From Pseudomonadales bacterium (GTDB taxonomy: Bacteria; Pseudomonadota; Gammaproteobacteria; Pseudomonadales; Ketobacteraceae), in the NCBI GenBank assembly GCA_020062665.1, contig JAGUVW010000010.1, forward strand, positions 1-64,000: a stretch of DNA of 64,000 bases, written 5' to 3'. The number at the start of each line of letters is the position of its first letter. The first letter of the stretch is position 1. The position numbers and the translations under genes are program-made. The notes beneath the pieces are model-generated. The model worked only from the letters and a program-made list of their open reading frames with translations. It did no database searches and was not told the origin of the DNA. Positions 1 to 8,835 of this stretch are shown here, piece after piece.

Positions 1-978
1 CAGGCGCTGGCCGCGCTGCCAGAGGGTGTCGATCACCGGGTGGGACTGGTAATACTGCATGGTGGCCATGGCCGCTGCCAGACCGTGGGTCTCGGCACCA
101 TGGGTGGTGGACAGCAGAAACACCCGCTCGCGATCGTGCTCCGCGCCGCCCAGCTGCATGAGCTCACGCCGCCCGGCCAACGCCGACACCGAAAAGCCGT
201 TGGCCAGGGCCTTGCCGAAGGTGGACAGATCCGGCTGAATGCCGTAATAGGCCTGGGCCCCGCCGTTATGCCAGCGGAAGCCGGTAATCATTTCATCGAG
301 CACGAACACGGTGCCGTGACGGTCGCAGCGCTCGCGCAGGCCCGCCAGAAATGCCTGCGACGGCGGTGTTTCCTTTTCGGCTTCGAGAAAAATCGCGGCG
401 ATCTCGCCGGGGTACTGATCGAACAACGCATCCAGGCTGGCCAGGTCGTTGTAATTGAATTTGAGGGTGAGGGCGCGGATGGATTCGGGAATGCCGCCGG
501 GCATGCCGCTGGAACCGATGAACCAGTCATCCACCGAGAAGAAAGGATGGTTGGCGCAGACCGCTACCCGATCCCGCCCGGTCCAGGCACGGGCCAGTTT
601 CAGTGCGCCGGACGTGGCGTCAGAGCCATCCTTGCAGAATTTCACCATCTCGGCGCCGGGTATCATCGCCAGAAACTGTTCGGCACATTCCAGTTCGATC
701 AGCGCCGGACGCACAAAATTGGTGCCGAATTCCAGCTGCGCGCGCACCGCGTCAACCACCGGCTCGAATGCATGGCCCAGCGTCACGGCCCGCAGACCGG
801 AACCGTATTCGATGAACGCGTTGCCATCGACATCCCACACTCGACAACCTTTGCCCCGCACAAGGTAAGGCGCCATGCCTTCGGGATACTGGTCATCACC
901 TTTGGCGTAGGTGTGGGCACCGCCCGGAATACGCTGATGAAACCGCTGACGCAAGGCGTTGGATTTGTCGAAATGCAT
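1..978 (-). CDS. Class-III PLP aminotransferase, glutamate-1-semialdehyde aminomutase-like (3' end outside window)
   Basis: The frame is open from an ATG at 978 to the left edge: 326 codons with no stop, so the C-terminus lies outside. The product has the fold-type I hallmarks: an N-terminal PGGAHTYAKGDD stretch typical of HemL-like proteins, KFCKDGSDA around residue 115 (phosphate and substrate binding), DEMITGFR (PLP-ring Asp) and TFGKALANG with the Schiff-base lysine. The family moves or transfers an amino group using PLP. True HemL and the HemL-like enzymes of sugar or polysaccharide pathways share these motifs, and the neighbours do not decide between them. A housekeeping HemL role is therefore not claimed. 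The reading frame is intact. Confidence 0.85.
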   Translation of the reverse strand, partial: MHFDKSNALRQRFHQRIPGGAHTYAKGDDQYPEGMAPYLVRGKGCRVWDVDGNAFIEYGSGLRAVTLGHAFEPVVDAVRAQLEFGTNFVRPALIELECAEQFLAMIPGAEMVKFCKDGSDATSGALKLARAWTGRDRVAVCANHPFFSVDDWFIGSSGMPGGIPESIRALTLKFNYNDLASLDALFDQYPGEIAAIFLEAEKETPPSQAFLAGLRERCDRHGTVFVLDEMITGFRWHNGGAQAYYGIQPDLSTFGKALANGFSVSALAGRRELMQLGGAEHDRERVFLLSTTHGAETHGLAAAMATMQYYQSHPVIDTLWQRGQRL

Positions 979-1240
979 GAGTTGCCCCCGTTCCCTTCAA
1001 AGCCGAACCAACTACAGGTGCTGGTCAGAAATGCAACCGCTGGGCGCACATCTCCACGCTCAGTCAGCCCCAATGCTGCCAGAGTAAAAGCACACGAAAT
1101 AAATGTCTATTGCAATAAGGTTACCGCGCTGCCGGCAAAAAGTATCGAAACAGCTGGAACCAGCGTGCGGCAGAACCCGACTGAAACCGTGCACAGACAC
1201 AACAAAAGCGTGACCGGTTGCTCGGCAACAGTCAGCAGAG

Positions 1241-1274
1241 AAAAAGCCGACAGGCATGAGTGCACGTCGGCTTT
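1241..1274 (-). terminator. Rho-independent terminator of the alpha/beta hydrolase gene
   Basis: A 9-bp stem (AAAGCCGAC at 1243-1251 paired with GTCGGCTTT at 1266-1274) closes a 14-nt loop. Read on the minus strand it is followed by TTTTTC. It lies about 40 bp past the stop of the gene ending at 1315. The rest of 979-1314 shows no gene; it holds this terminator and the upstream region of the aminotransferase gene. Confidence 0.7.
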
Positions 1275-1314
1275 GCAGGCTTGAAAGCAGATTACATCCA
1301 GAACGGCGGGTGGC

Positions 1315-2493
1315 TCAGCGAACGCCAAATCCTTTCCGCTGCAACCACTCCGCACAACAGCTCACCGCTTCTTCCATTTCCTTCGGCTGACCGAAGTAGT
1401 AATGGTTGGCGCCCTTGATCTCGTGCAATTCCTTGTCCTGCACGCCCACGGCTTCGAACAAACGATGAGTGTGACTCGGCGTGCAGGCGTCATCGGCGGA
1501 ATTGCCGATCACCAGCGTCGGCACGGAGATTTTCTGCGCGCACTTCGGACCATCGGCATTGGAATCGTCGTAGCTCCACTGCGACAGCCAGCCGCGCAGC
1601 GTGTTGAAGCGCGCCAGCCCCACCGGACCATTGTTCACCACGCGCGGATCGCCGAGAAAACACCAGTTGGGTTTGCGATCGTTCGGGTCCAGCGTGGGAT
1701 CGACGAAGCGCGGATCGGCCATGGTGCCGTGGGTGACGAACGCAAATTCCTCGTGCTCCAGACCATCGCGCTTGAACGCCGCCAGTTTGTCCTTCACCCA
1801 CGTGGTGATGCGACGGTTGCGGGCGATCTGCGCGGCGCGGTATTTCGCCACAAACTCGGCGGAGTAGGGCGGCTGGTTGGGATTGTTGCTGTCGTAAATA
1901 TCCAGCTCGGGATCGCGCTTCGTGGGATCGGTTTCATCCAGAATCGCGGCGTCCATCCACTCGGTGAGCGTGCCCGCACGGGAGATGTGCGCAGCCAGCA
2001 GCATCATGGCGTCGGCAGGAATCAGTTTTGCTTCCACCAGATTCACCGGATCACCAGCCGGTGTGTGGGTGATGGTGGGATGCTCGGCCTGGCTTTGATA
2101 GAACAGGCTCAGGGAACCGCCGCCGCTCCAGCCCGCCAGCACCACTTTTTCGTAGCCCAGACGCTCTTTCGCATCGCGGATGCAGGCGCCCAGATCCAGC
2201 GCGACTTTTTCCATGATCAGCGCGCTGTCCACACCGCGATAACGGCTGTTGCAGTAAATGACGTGGAAACCTTTTTTCGCCAGCGACGATACCATCGGCA
2301 GATAAGCACCACCGCCAATCGGATGCATGAATACGATCACGGTCTTGCTGTCGAGGTTTTTCGGTTTCAGCAGATGGGCTTCCAGGCCGACGAAATCCAT
2401 GCGGCCGGCATAGGTGTCCTTGAAGCTGGCTTTTTCCTGGAACACGATCATGTAGGGAATGCGATCGTATTCGTATTTGGTCACTGCGTTCAT
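1315..2493 (-). CDS. Alpha/beta hydrolase-fold protein
   Basis: The 392-residue protein has an alpha/beta hydrolase core. HPIGGG near residue 97 fits the oxyanion-hole loop, GWSGGGS near residue 160 is the nucleophile elbow with its Ser, and the last strands hold TLVIGNSADDACTP (acid) and GANHYYFG (His). A long insertion between the elbow and the acid residue probably forms the lid. The family hydrolyses esters, thioesters or related bonds; the substrate is unknown. It lies 26 bp downstream of the VOC gene on the same strand and opposite an acyl-CoA transferase, so a role in breaking down an organic acid or ester is inferred. No signal peptide is seen, so it is cytoplasmic. Confidence 0.82.
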   Translation of the reverse strand: MNAVTKYEYDRIPYMIVFQEKASFKDTYAGRMDFVGLEAHLLKPKNLDSKTVIVFMHPIGGGAYLPMVSSLAKKGFHVIYCNSRYRGVDSALIMEKVALDLGACIRDAKERLGYEKVVLAGWSGGGSLSLFYQSQAEHPTITHTPAGDPVNLVEAKLIPADAMMLLAAHISRAGTLTEWMDAAILDETDPTKRDPELDIYDSNNPNQPPYSAEFVAKYRAAQIARNRRITTWVKDKLAAFKRDGLEHEEFAFVTHGTMADPRFVDPTLDPNDRKPNWCFLGDPRVVNNGPVGLARFNTLRGWLSQWSYDDSNADGPKCAQKISVPTLVIGNSADDACTPSHTHRLFEAVGVQDKELHEIKGANHYYFGQPKEMEEAVSCCAEWLQRKGFGVR

Positions 2494-2519
2494 TGCGTTC
2501 TTATCCCCCGGAAAAATGT

Positions 2520-3152
2520 TCAGGCTTTTTTCAGGCCGCTGATGTCGACCTTCGACATGTCGATGCCGCGCTGGTCGAGCATGTCCTTGTTCAGGCGCTG
2601 TTCCTTCACCGCGCGGGTGCGCGCCGTCCAGTCCTTCAGCACCGCGTGGGCGTTGGCGCTGTCTTCCGCCAGGATTGCTTCATAGCGCGGCTCTTTTACG
2701 GTGAGCTCCACCTGCACACCATTGGGATCGTACATATAGATCGACTGGATGAAGCCGTGGTCGATGGGGCCGAAACAGGGGCGGCCCATCTTGTTGATGT
2801 GACGACGCCAGGCTTTCAGCTGCTCCATGGATTCCACTTCGAATGCGATGTGCTGATCGAAACCGTGGCGGGCGATAAACATTTTCTCTTCCACGTCATC
2901 GGGCACGTCGAAGAAGGCGATGAAGTTGCCGTCGGTGGTCTGGAAGAACAGGTGCATGTACTCCCGCTTCACGCTGCGGCCGGGTTCCTCATCGAACACC
3001 ATGGCGGCGGCCAGTTTGAAACCGAGCACGTCTTCGTAGAACCAGCGCGTCTGTTCGGCGTCGCGGCAGCGGAAGGCGGTGTGGTGCATGTTATGGACGG
3101 GCTTCAGGGTGACGGCGGGGCGGTCCTGGGCGGGGGTTGCGGTGTCGGCCAT
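2520..3152 (-). CDS. VOC-family (glyoxalase / extradiol dioxygenase superfamily) protein
   Basis: I chose the ATG at 3152 because GAGGG lies about 8 bases upstream; an in-frame start at 3284 would run through the divergent promoter. The 210-residue product has paired beta-alpha-beta modules: HHTAFRCRDAEQTRWF near residue 25, then QHIAFEVESMEQLKAW and YMYDPNGVQVELTV. The His and Glu residues of these modules are the usual metal ligands. Members include glyoxalases, ring-cleavage dioxygenases and epimerases, and the sequence does not tell which. It is probably co-transcribed with the hydrolase downstream. Confidence 0.8.
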   Translation of the reverse strand: MADTATPAQDRPAVTLKPVHNMHHTAFRCRDAEQTRWFYEDVLGFKLAAAMVFDEEPGRSVKREYMHLFFQTTDGNFIAFFDVPDDVEEKMFIARHGFDQHIAFEVESMEQLKAWRRHINKMGRPCFGPIDHGFIQSIYMYDPNGVQVELTVKEPRYEAILAEDSANAHAVLKDWTARTRAVKEQRLNKDMLDQRGIDMSKVDISGLKKA

Positions 3153-3210
3153 GGTGGTTTCCCTCGGTGGATACTTTTTCTTGTTGACTGATGGGTCGAG
3201 TTTTTCATAG

Positions 3211-3222
3211 ATTGTATACAAT
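3211..3222. promoter_or_regulatory. Candidate operator, perfect 12-bp palindrome ATTGTATACAAT
   Basis: The perfect palindrome lies between the divergent VOC and CoA-transferase genes. Its GT-N2-AC core is the kind of site bound by FadR/FCD-type GntR regulators. A related 8-bp palindrome lies 63 bp away. No regulator gene is present beside it, so the assignment is inference. Confidence 0.5.
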
Positions 3223-3275
3223 TTCAAGCCGTGACCAGCGGCGGGTTGCCAGAAAGCCCCACAATGTCCTCCACC

Positions 3276-3283
3276 TGTATACA
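3276..3283. promoter_or_regulatory. Second candidate operator, TGTATACA
   Basis: This shares the TGTATACA core with the palindrome at 3211-3222; the centres are 63 bp apart, close to six helical turns. It lies 21 bp before the CoA-transferase start, where a bound repressor would block transcription. Confidence 0.45.
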
Positions 3284-3304
3284 AACACCCAAGCCGAGGC
3301 CTCC

Positions 3305-4504
3305 ATGACGCCGTTGCACGACCTCACTATCCTGGATCTGACCCACATGCTCTCCGGCCCCTATGCCAGCCAGTTGCTGGCGGACATGGGCGCCCGCTGC
3401 ATCAAGATCGAACCGCCCGGCGGTGGCGAGGGCACCCGCAAGCTGCTGGCAGATGATCCGCAGTATTCCATCGACGGCATGGGGGCCTACTTCCTCACCC
3501 TGTCCCGCAACAAGGAAAGCCTGTGCCTGAACCTGAAGGCGCCCGAAGGCCTGCAGCTGTTTTATGAGCTGGTGAAAAAGGCCGACATCGTGATCAACAA
3601 TTTCGGTGAGGGTGTGCCGAAACGCCTGGGCATCGATTTCGATACGCTGCGACAGCACAACCCGCGCATCATCACCTGCTCCATCACCGGCTTTGGTGAA
3701 ACCGGGCCGGAACGGGATCGCCCGGCGTTCGATCTGGTGGCGCAGGGCATGGGCGGCGGCATGTCGATCACCGGTGAGGAAAACGGGCCGCCACTGCGCG
3801 CCGGCATTCCCATCGGCGATCTGGGCGGCGGGCTGTTCGCCACCATTGGCATCCTGTCGGCGTTGCACGCGCGCACGCTCACCGGGCGCGGCCAGCACGT
3901 GGATATTTCCATGCAGGATTGTCAGGTGTCGCTGCTGAATTACATGGCCACCATGTATCTGATGAGCGGCGTGCAACCACCGGCCGTAGGCAACGGCCAT
4001 TTCGTGCATGTGCCGTACGGCACCTTCCGCACGCAGTCGCGCTACATCATCCTGGCCTGCATGGGTGATGCGTTCTACATCAAGCTGGCGCACATGCTGA
4101 ACGATCCCTTCCTGCTGGAGCAACGCTTTGAAAAACAGCCAGAGCGCTGGGCACACCGCTATGCGATCAATGCGAAGGTGCAGGAATATCTGGCGCAGAA
4201 CACCTGCGAATTCTGGCTGGAGCAGTTGAAGGAACACCGCATTCCCGCCGCGCCGGTGAATGATTTCAGTTATGCGCTGAACGATCCCCAGGTACGCGCG
4301 CGGGAGATGGTGGTGGAGGTGCCACTGCCCAACGGCAATACGGTGCCGCAGCCGGGCAATCCGGTGAAGCTGTCGGAGACGAACGAACAGCATTACGCCG
4401 CGCCGCCCACGCTGGGGCAGGATACCAACCGTGTGTTGACTGAATGGCTGGGAATGCCACCAGACAAGCTGGACGGCTTGCGCCAGGCCGGCATCATCGG
4501 CTGA
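3305..4504 (+). CDS. CaiB/BaiF (class III) CoA-transferase
   Basis: The ATG at 3305 begins MTPLHDLTILDLTHMLSGPY, the usual start of this family; the upstream in-frame extension runs through the operator region and is discarded. At 399 residues it has normal family length. Recognisable parts are LADMGARCIKIEPPGGG (CoA-binding Rossmann part), LNLKAPEG, SITGFGETGP and IGDLGGGLFA, which carries the expected catalytic Asp. The family moves CoA between acyl-CoA and a free carboxylic acid via an Asp-acyl anhydride. With an HMG-CoA-lyase-like gene downstream and a hydrolase and VOC protein divergent, a role in activating a carboxylic acid for breakdown is likely. The substrate is unknown. Confidence 0.88.
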   Translation: MTPLHDLTILDLTHMLSGPYASQLLADMGARCIKIEPPGGGEGTRKLLADDPQYSIDGMGAYFLTLSRNKESLCLNLKAPEGLQLFYELVKKADIVINNFGEGVPKRLGIDFDTLRQHNPRIITCSITGFGETGPERDRPAFDLVAQGMGGGMSITGEENGPPLRAGIPIGDLGGGLFATIGILSALHARTLTGRGQHVDISMQDCQVSLLNYMATMYLMSGVQPPAVGNGHFVHVPYGTFRTQSRYIILACMGDAFYIKLAHMLNDPFLLEQRFEKQPERWAHRYAINAKVQEYLAQNTCEFWLEQLKEHRIPAAPVNDFSYALNDPQVRAREMVVEVPLPNGNTVPQPGNPVKLSETNEQHYAAPPTLGQDTNRVLTEWLGMPPDKLDGLRQAGIIG

Positions 4505-4674
4505 CGATCATCAACGCAATATTCACGTCGCGCTGTTCCGTTACGCCAGAACATCGCGCCGCTGTCGTGACGACACCAAAGGCAATGCAATAGCGGCGCC
4601 AGAGGGTCGGGTGATGTCCGTCATTTCAGGCAATATCGCTGTCCTGGCGGGGAATCCGCTGTAATGAGAGGCCT

Positions 4675-4710
4675 GTCACCGGTAGCGTGACCGGCCGTTT
4701 CCCTTATAAT
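4675..4710 (+). promoter_or_regulatory. Possible promoter and inverted repeat before the HMG-CoA-lyase-like gene
   Basis: TATAAT at 4705-4710 is a perfect -10 hexamer 39 bp before the start codon, but no good -35 is placed at 16-18 bp. Just upstream, GTCAC and GTGAC flank 7 bp (4675-4691), a possible operator. I see no coding feature in 4505-4749. Confidence 0.35.
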
Positions 4711-4749
4711 CGGGCTATCCCTTGTCACCATAAAAAGAATCACACCACC

Positions 4750-5679
4750 ATGTCTGAAGCCGTCTATATCAACGAAGTGGGCCTGCGCGATGGCCTGCAG
4801 AATCAGCCCAATCCTGTCTCGACAGAAGCCAAGTTGCAGATGGCGGCCGCGCTCATTGCTGCCGGCGTTCAACAGATTGAAGCAGTGAGTTTCGTTCACC
4901 CCAAGCTGGTGCCGCAGATGGCCGATGCAGTGGACGTGCTGGCCGGCCTGCGCCCCTTCCCCAACCTGCAGATCGCCGCCCTGGTGCCCAACATGAAAGG
5001 CTATGAGCGGGCGCGGGAGCAGGGTGTGCAATCCGTGGCGGTGGTGCTGGCCTCCACCGATACCTTCAACCAGCGCAACCTGAACATGACCCGCGCCCAG
5101 ACCCAGGACACCTGCACCCAGGTGATCCAGCGGGCGCGCGCCGACGGCGTGTTCGTGCGCGCCTACATCTCCGGTGCCTTTGCCTGTCCCTACGATGGCA
5201 AGACCCCGGTGGACATCGTGCACCGCCTCACCGCCGACATGATCGAAGCGGGCGCCGACGAAATATCCATTGCCGACACCATCGGCGCCGGCAATCCACA
5301 GCAGGTCCGTGATATTCTCGGCCCGCTGGTACGCCAGTTCGGCGCCGCGCGCTTCAACCTGCACCTGCACGACACCCGCGGCATGGCGCTGGCCATGGCC
5401 TGGGCCGGCATCGACGCAGGCGTGCGCCGTTTCGACAGCTCCATCGGCGGCCTCGGCGGCTGTCCGTTCGCACCGGGCGCATCCGGGAACGTCGCCACCG
5501 AAGATCTGGTCTACATGCTGGAAGAAGCCGGCTTCACCACCGGCATCGACATGCAGGGCCTGCGCAAGGCGGTACAAGTGGCGGAAGTTGCCACCGGCCA
5601 GCACCTGGGCGGGCGTATCATCAAGTGGATGCAATCCCAGGAACTGCGCGCCGCGCAAAACCGTCAGCCCTGCGTGTGA
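4750..5679 (+). CDS. Hydroxymethylglutaryl-CoA lyase family protein
   Basis: The start is the ATG at 4750 (MSEAVYINEVGLRDGLQNQ); product 309 residues, the family norm. It is a DRE-TIM barrel of the HMG-CoA lyase type: GLRDGLQNQ supplies the catalytic Arg and metal-binding Asp, NLHLHDTRGMALA holds the metal His pair, and GGLGGCPFAPGASGN carries the catalytic Cys loop. HMG-CoA lyase cleaves HMG-CoA to acetoacetate and acetyl-CoA at the end of leucine breakdown. No other leucine-pathway gene is near, so a related acyl-CoA substrate handled with the CoA-transferase upstream is also possible. Confidence 0.88.
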   Translation: MSEAVYINEVGLRDGLQNQPNPVSTEAKLQMAAALIAAGVQQIEAVSFVHPKLVPQMADAVDVLAGLRPFPNLQIAALVPNMKGYERAREQGVQSVAVVLASTDTFNQRNLNMTRAQTQDTCTQVIQRARADGVFVRAYISGAFACPYDGKTPVDIVHRLTADMIEAGADEISIADTIGAGNPQQVRDILGPLVRQFGAARFNLHLHDTRGMALAMAWAGIDAGVRRFDSSIGGLGGCPFAPGASGNVATEDLVYMLEEAGFTTGIDMQGLRKAVQVAEVATGQHLGGRIIKWMQSQELRAAQNRQPCV

Positions 5680-5729
5680 CCGAAACGGGCTGACGCAACG
5701 ATTACAACAAGAATGATGGTTGTGCTCCG

Positions 5730-6506
5730 ATGAAGTATTTACGGAAACACTCGGCACTCACTGCACTGCTCACCGCCCTGCTGCTGGCGAATGCCGCGCC
5801 CGCGCAGGCGGAAAAAGTCGACGAGATCATCGCCGGCGAAAAAGCCACGATCCGCCAGGCCGCGCAAAGCCAGCAGAAGATCGATCAGCTCAGCGACGCC
5901 ACCCAGAAGGCTTTCGCCGACTACCAGCTGGAACTCAAGCGCATCGAAGACCTGAAGATCTACAACCTGCAGATGGAACGTCAGCTGCAGCGCCAGCAGG
6001 AAGCCATCACCAGCGCCGAGCAATCCATCAACGACGCCGCCATCGTCGAACGCCAGATCCAGCCCCTGCTGGCGCGCATGGTGGACAGCCTTGCCACTTT
6101 CATCCAGCTTGATCTGCCGTTCCTGCAGGATGAGCGCAAAGAACGGGTGCAGTTTCTGCAGAACACCCTCGATCGCACCGACGTCACCCTGGCGGAGAAA
6201 TTCCGTCAGGTGATGGACGCCTACGCCATCGAAGTGGAATACGGCAACACCATCGAAGCCTGGCGCGGCACCCTGATCTGGGACAGCAAGCCCCACGAAG
6301 TGGAATTCCTCCGCGTCGGTCGCATCGCGCTGATGTACCAGACCCTCGACGGCAGCGAACTGGGCGCCTGGAACGTGAAAACCCAGGCCTGGGAAGCACT
6401 GGAAGGCCGCTACCGCAAGGACATCCGGCTGGGCCTGAAAATCGCCCGCAAGCAGGCCGCACCCGAGCTGCTCACCCTGCCCATCCTGGCACCGGAGTTA
6501 CTGTGA
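5730..6506 (+). CDS. DUF3450 family periplasmic coiled-coil protein of a TonB2-type system
   Basis: The 258-residue protein has a signal peptide (residues 1-27, cleavage after APAQA). A long charged helical region with a coiled-coil look follows (about 30-110). The C-terminal half is conserved in DUF3450, with a WRGTLIWD segment and YQTLDGSELGAW. DUF3450 genes stand at the head of TonB2-type clusters in Vibrio and other marine gammaproteobacteria. They are thought to act in the periplasm with the TtpC-like protein. The gene opens a six-gene run and its stop overlaps the next start (TGATG). Confidence 0.85.
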   Translation: MKYLRKHSALTALLTALLLANAAPAQAEKVDEIIAGEKATIRQAAQSQQKIDQLSDATQKAFADYQLELKRIEDLKIYNLQMERQLQRQQEAITSAEQSINDAAIVERQIQPLLARMVDSLATFIQLDLPFLQDERKERVQFLQNTLDRTDVTLAEKFRQVMDAYAIEVEYGNTIEAWRGTLIWDSKPHEVEFLRVGRIALMYQTLDGSELGAWNVKTQAWEALEGRYRKDIRLGLKIARKQAAPELLTLPILAPELL

Positions 6507-7885
6507 TGCGGCCCTTCATTCATATCTGCCAAGCCCTGCTGCTCTGCCTGCTGACGCTGGGCAGCCTGTCCGCCTTCGCGCAAACACCGCCCGACATCCG
6601 TTCGCTGGATGAACTGGTGGAAGCGGTGCGTCAGGGCCGCCTGGAACAGTCCCGCGAAAACCAGACCCGCGAACAGCACTTTCTCAAAAACAAAACCCAG
6701 CAACAGGCGCTGCTGGAACAGGTCATCGCCCAGCGCAAGGCACTGGAACAGCGCAGCGAGCAACTGGAAGAACAGTACGCCCGCCAGAAGGAAGTGCTCG
6801 ACGATCTCAATCGCCATCTGGAAACGCGCATGGGTTCCCTCAAGGAACTGGTGGGCCATCTGCAAACCAGTACCAGCGAGGCCTCGTCGCAACTGCAACG
6901 CTCCATCACCTCCATTGAATACCCGGAGCGCGCCCAACTGCTGGACAAACTCACCAGCCGCCTGGGCGGCCAGCGCTCGCTGCCACGCATCGAGGATCTG
7001 GAACAGCTGTGGTACCAGCAGCAGCGGGAAATGGTGGATTCCGGCAAGATCAAGCATTCCTTCCTGCCGGTGGTGAATCTCAATGGCGAACTCACCCAGG
7101 CCGATGTGGTGCGGGTGGGCAACTTCAACCTGCTGTCCGGCAACCACTACCTGCAATACATTCCCGAAACCGGCAAGATCGTGGAACTGCCCAAGCAGCC
7201 ACCGTGCTACATGCTGGGCAACGTGGCGGATTTCACCGCCAGTCATGCGGGTGTGCTGCCGCTGGCCATCGATCCCACCCGGGGCGCACTGCTGAACCTG
7301 CTGCTGGAAGCACCCAACATTCAGGAGCGGATCGAGCAGGGCGGTTTCATCGGCTACATCATCATCGCCATTGGCGCGCTGGGCATTCTGCTGGCGCTGG
7401 AACGCATCATCGTGCTGATCATGCAGACCCGCAAAGTGGCCGATCAGAAACGCAGTCCCAAGGCCAGTGCCGACAATCCCCTGGGCCGGGTGCTGCAGAT
7501 TTACGAAGCCAACCGCCACCTGGGCCTGGATGCGCTGGAGCTGAAGCTGGGCGAGGCCATCCTGCGCGAACGCACGCCGCTGGAAAAGCACCTCACCCTG
7601 ATCAAGATCATCTCGGTGATCGCACCGTTGCTGGGGCTGCTGGGCACCGTCACCGGCATGATCAACACCTTCCAGACCATCACCCTGTTCGGCACCGGTG
7701 ATCCCAAGCTGATGGCCGGCGGCATTTCCCAGGCCCTGGTCACCACGGTGCTGGGGCTGGTGGTGGCGATTCCGGTGGTGTTCTTCCACACCCTGGCCAA
7801 CACCCGCAGCAAGGCAATTCTGGCGGTGCTGGAAGAGCAGAGCACCGGCCTGGTGGCGGAACGGGCGGAGCAGGAGCAACGCTGA
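6506..7885 (+). CDS. Long MotA/TolQ/ExbB proton-channel protein, TtpC-like
   Basis: I chose the ATG at 6506 (TGATG overlap with the previous stop); the GTG one codon upstream is the alternative. The product is 459 residues, about twice the length of a plain ExbB. Order: signal peptide to about residue 26, a coiled-coil rich periplasmic region (about 35-130), a conserved central domain, then a C-terminal ExbB domain with three membrane helices. The ExbB domain includes GLLGTVTGMINTFQTIT and GGISQALVTTVLGLVVAIPVV. Such proteins (TtpC in Vibrio) couple proton flow to TonB2-type transport across the outer membrane. The coupled layout suggests stoichiometric expression with the next genes. Confidence 0.87.
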   Translation: MRPFIHICQALLLCLLTLGSLSAFAQTPPDIRSLDELVEAVRQGRLEQSRENQTREQHFLKNKTQQQALLEQVIAQRKALEQRSEQLEEQYARQKEVLDDLNRHLETRMGSLKELVGHLQTSTSEASSQLQRSITSIEYPERAQLLDKLTSRLGGQRSLPRIEDLEQLWYQQQREMVDSGKIKHSFLPVVNLNGELTQADVVRVGNFNLLSGNHYLQYIPETGKIVELPKQPPCYMLGNVADFTASHAGVLPLAIDPTRGALLNLLLEAPNIQERIEQGGFIGYIIIAIGALGILLALERIIVLIMQTRKVADQKRSPKASADNPLGRVLQIYEANRHLGLDALELKLGEAILRERTPLEKHLTLIKIISVIAPLLGLLGTVTGMINTFQTITLFGTGDPKLMAGGISQALVTTVLGLVVAIPVVFFHTLANTRSKAILAVLEEQSTGLVAERAEQEQR

Positions 7886-8427
7886 TGTGGGCGCTGCTGG
7901 AAGCACTGGAAGCCGTGCGCGATTTTCACATCGCCGGTGGTGCCGTGCTGTGGACCATCGGCTTCGTGACGGTTCTGATGTGGACACTGGTGTTCGAACG
8001 GATTTTCTATTTCCGTTTCGCCTATCCAAAGTCGATGCGCACCGCCATGCGGGCATGGCACGAGCGCCAGGATCGTCATTCCTGGTACGCCCAGCACATC
8101 CGCCGCATGCTGGTGGCGCGGGTGCGGGCAGAAGCGGAATTTTCCCTGCCGGTGTTGCGTACGCTGGTGGCACTGTGTCCGCTGTTCGGCCTGCTCGGCA
8201 CTGTCACCGGCATGATTGAAGTATTTGATGTCATGAACGCCTTTGGCACCGCCAACACCCGCTCCATGGCATCGGGCATTTCCCGCGCCACCCTGCCCAC
8301 CATGGCGGGCATGGGCGCCGCCATTTACGGTTTGTTCGCCACCCGCCTGCTGTGTCGCCACGCCGCCAAGCAGGTAGAAATGTTATCGGAGCGGCTGGTG
8401 TTGAGCACACCGCCAGGAGGTCACTGA
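7885..8427 (+). CDS. exbB: ExbB-type biopolymer transport protein (MotA/TolQ/ExbB family)
   Basis: The 180-residue product has three membrane segments: near residues 15-35, the LFGLLGTVTGMIEVFDVM helix around 95-120, and the ATLPTMAGMGAAIYGLFATR helix around 135-160. It matches the short ExbB2 proteins. With ExbD it forms the inner-membrane proton channel that energises TonB. Starts and stops overlap by TGATG on both sides, so it is translationally coupled to the long ExbB before it and ExbD after it. Confidence 0.9.
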   Translation: MWALLEALEAVRDFHIAGGAVLWTIGFVTVLMWTLVFERIFYFRFAYPKSMRTAMRAWHERQDRHSWYAQHIRRMLVARVRAEAEFSLPVLRTLVALCPLFGLLGTVTGMIEVFDVMNAFGTANTRSMASGISRATLPTMAGMGAAIYGLFATRLLCRHAAKQVEMLSERLVLSTPPGGH

Positions 8428-8834
8428 TGCGGCGTCCGTTCTATCGCGTCACCGAAGAAGACGACACCGTGATCGACATGACGCCGATGCTCGACATCGT
8501 GTTCATCATGCTGATCTTTTTTGTGGTGACGGCCTCCTTCGTCAAGGAAACCGGCATCGACATCAACAAGCCGCAGGCCAAAACCGCGTCGGTGAAGGAA
8601 GCCGCCAACATCAAGATCGCCATCAACGAGTTCGACGAAATCTGGATCGACAAACGGCGGGTGGATGTACGCGCGGTGCGGCCGATGCTGGAACGCCTGC
8701 ACATCGAAAATCCACAGGGTGCGCTGATCATCCAGGCGGACAAGAAGTCCACCAACAACAAACTGGTGCAGGTGATGGACGCCGCGCGGCAGGTGGGCAT
8801 CGCCGCCATTTCCATCGCCGCCAGCGAGCACTGA
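8427..8834 (+). CDS. exbD: ExbD/TolR family protein
   Basis: The start at 8427 (MRRPFYRVTEEDD) has GGAGG 9 bases upstream and overlaps the ExbB stop; an upstream in-frame start at 8352 is discarded. The 135-residue protein has a short cytoplasmic tail and one membrane helix with the conserved Asp, in MTPMLDIVFIMLIFFVV. A periplasmic domain follows, ending in ALIIQADKKSTNNKLVQVMD. The Asp in the helix carries protons in the ExbB-ExbD motor. Confidence 0.92.
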   Translation: MRRPFYRVTEEDDTVIDMTPMLDIVFIMLIFFVVTASFVKETGIDINKPQAKTASVKEAANIKIAINEFDEIWIDKRRVDVRAVRPMLERLHIENPQGALIIQADKKSTNNKLVQVMDAARQVGIAAISIAASEH

Positions 8835-8835
8835 C

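Noticed and set aside
1-978. Frameshifted aminotransferase pseudogene
   Set aside because: The correct minus-strand frame is open throughout from 978 to the edge with all key motifs; only unrelated short frames make it look broken.
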